A DNA stretch of 64,000 nucleotides from Roseicyclus sp. (GTDB taxonomy: Bacteria; Pseudomonadota; Alphaproteobacteria; Rhodobacterales; Rhodobacteraceae): positions 186,001-250,000 of the forward strand of contig NZ_JAGYJN010000003.1 of assembly GCF_018402035.1 (NCBI RefSeq), written 5' to 3'. Shown in pieces: positions 63,777 through 64,000 of this stretch. Within the stretch, counting starts at the first letter, position 1. The number at the start of each line of letters is the position of its first letter. The notes beneath the pieces were generated by a model. That model was not told where the DNA came from. It ran no database searches and saw only the letters and a list, made by a program, of their open reading frames with translations. Position numbers and translations under genes: made by a program.

Positions 63777-64000
63777 GGTTGAAACGCTGAAGGGGATGGC
63801 GCGCGCCTTGGGCACAAGGTCATTGATCCGCGCGATATGCGTGGGCAGGCATTTGGTCGTGAAATCATAATTCGCAACAATATGCGCCCGCGCCGCCGGA
63901 CCCAAATGGGCGTAATCATCGGGGCGGGCCAGCACCGCGATCACTTGGCGGGCCAATGCATCGTGATCGTGGAAATCGACCAAGGCGGCGGTTTTGCCGT
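63756..64000 (-). CDS. Glycosyltransferase (GT4-like), C-terminal fragment at the window edge
   Basis: The frame is open to the window edge, so the gene continues beyond it. The visible 80 or so residues read GKTAALVDFHDHDALARQVI and then ARPDDYAHLGPAARAHIVAN and YDFTTKCLPTHIARINDL, the typical end of a group 1/GT4 glycosyltransferase. Converging on kpsD, it is likely part of the same surface glycan locus. The sugar specificity cannot be judged. Confidence 0.7.
   Translation of the reverse strand, partial: GKTAALVDFHDHDALARQVIAVLARPDDYAHLGPAARAHIVANYDFTTKCLPTHIARINDLVPKARAIPFSVSTSIGQTA

Overview
The window looks like a chromosomal stretch from an alphaproteobacterium of the Rhodobacteraceae (Rhodobacterales). 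The evidence is high GC with strong third-position G/C, protein sequences that read like that family (argJ-mutT, the gpmI-envC-ctpA-rppH operon, a comF/NDUFAF5-like divergent pair, DgcA plus a D-amino acid aminotransferase), GAAC-N7-GAAC type LexA operators, and an intergenic element of the form GGGGGCTCTGCCCC...CTCCCCCGGGATATTTT that I recall as typical of the order. The assignment comes from reading alone; no database search was possible. I saw no tRNA, rRNA, CRISPR array or complete insertion sequence.

Layout. 1-6.7 kb is housekeeping: argJ (cut by the window edge), mutT, a tiny membrane ORF, hemH, a degenerate methyltransferase homologue, comF, grxC, a MarR regulator, ubiG and a proline iminopeptidase. 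6.7-9.9 kb holds dnaE2, behind a LexA box, lacking its C-terminal OB region and ending inside an array of four short palindromes. 10.1-15.9 kb is a glycan island: a three-part glycosyltransferase with an N-terminal repeat region, then an AT-rich sulfotransferase and polysaccharide pyruvyl transferase. 16-20.5 kb is the gpmI-envC-ctpA-rppH operon. 20.5-26 kb carries an RTX protein and the capsule exporter genes kpsT, kpsE and kpsM. 26-30.7 kb has rlmH, rsfS and smc. 30.7-32.5 kb is a decayed pair (SGNH-like and GSCFA). 32.5-45.4 kb mixes cell-wall enzymes, D-amino acid metabolism, a second RTX protein, a frameshifted imuB behind a perfect LexA box, YggT, transporters, mepA, a LOG-family protein and dapD. 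45.4-59.3 kb is a second lytic transglycosylase, rnr, accD-folC, zapE, a transporter, argG, ilvA, an Hpt protein and a receiver-PP2C phosphatase. 59.4-64 kb returns to capsule: kdsD/kpsF, two nucleotide-sugar epimerases, a KpsD/Wza-type outer-membrane exporter and the end of a glycosyltransferase.

Two themes tie the window together. First, surface polysaccharide genes sit in three separated blocks (10-16, 23-26 and 59-64 kb). Together they suggest a Kdo-linked, ABC-exported capsule that may be sulfated and pyruvylated. Second, the SOS mutagenesis cassette (ImuA-ImuB-DnaE2) appears to be decaying: dnaE2 and imuB lie about 29 kb apart, each still has a LexA operator, dnaE2 is C-terminally truncated, imuB is split by a frameshift, and no imuA is present here.
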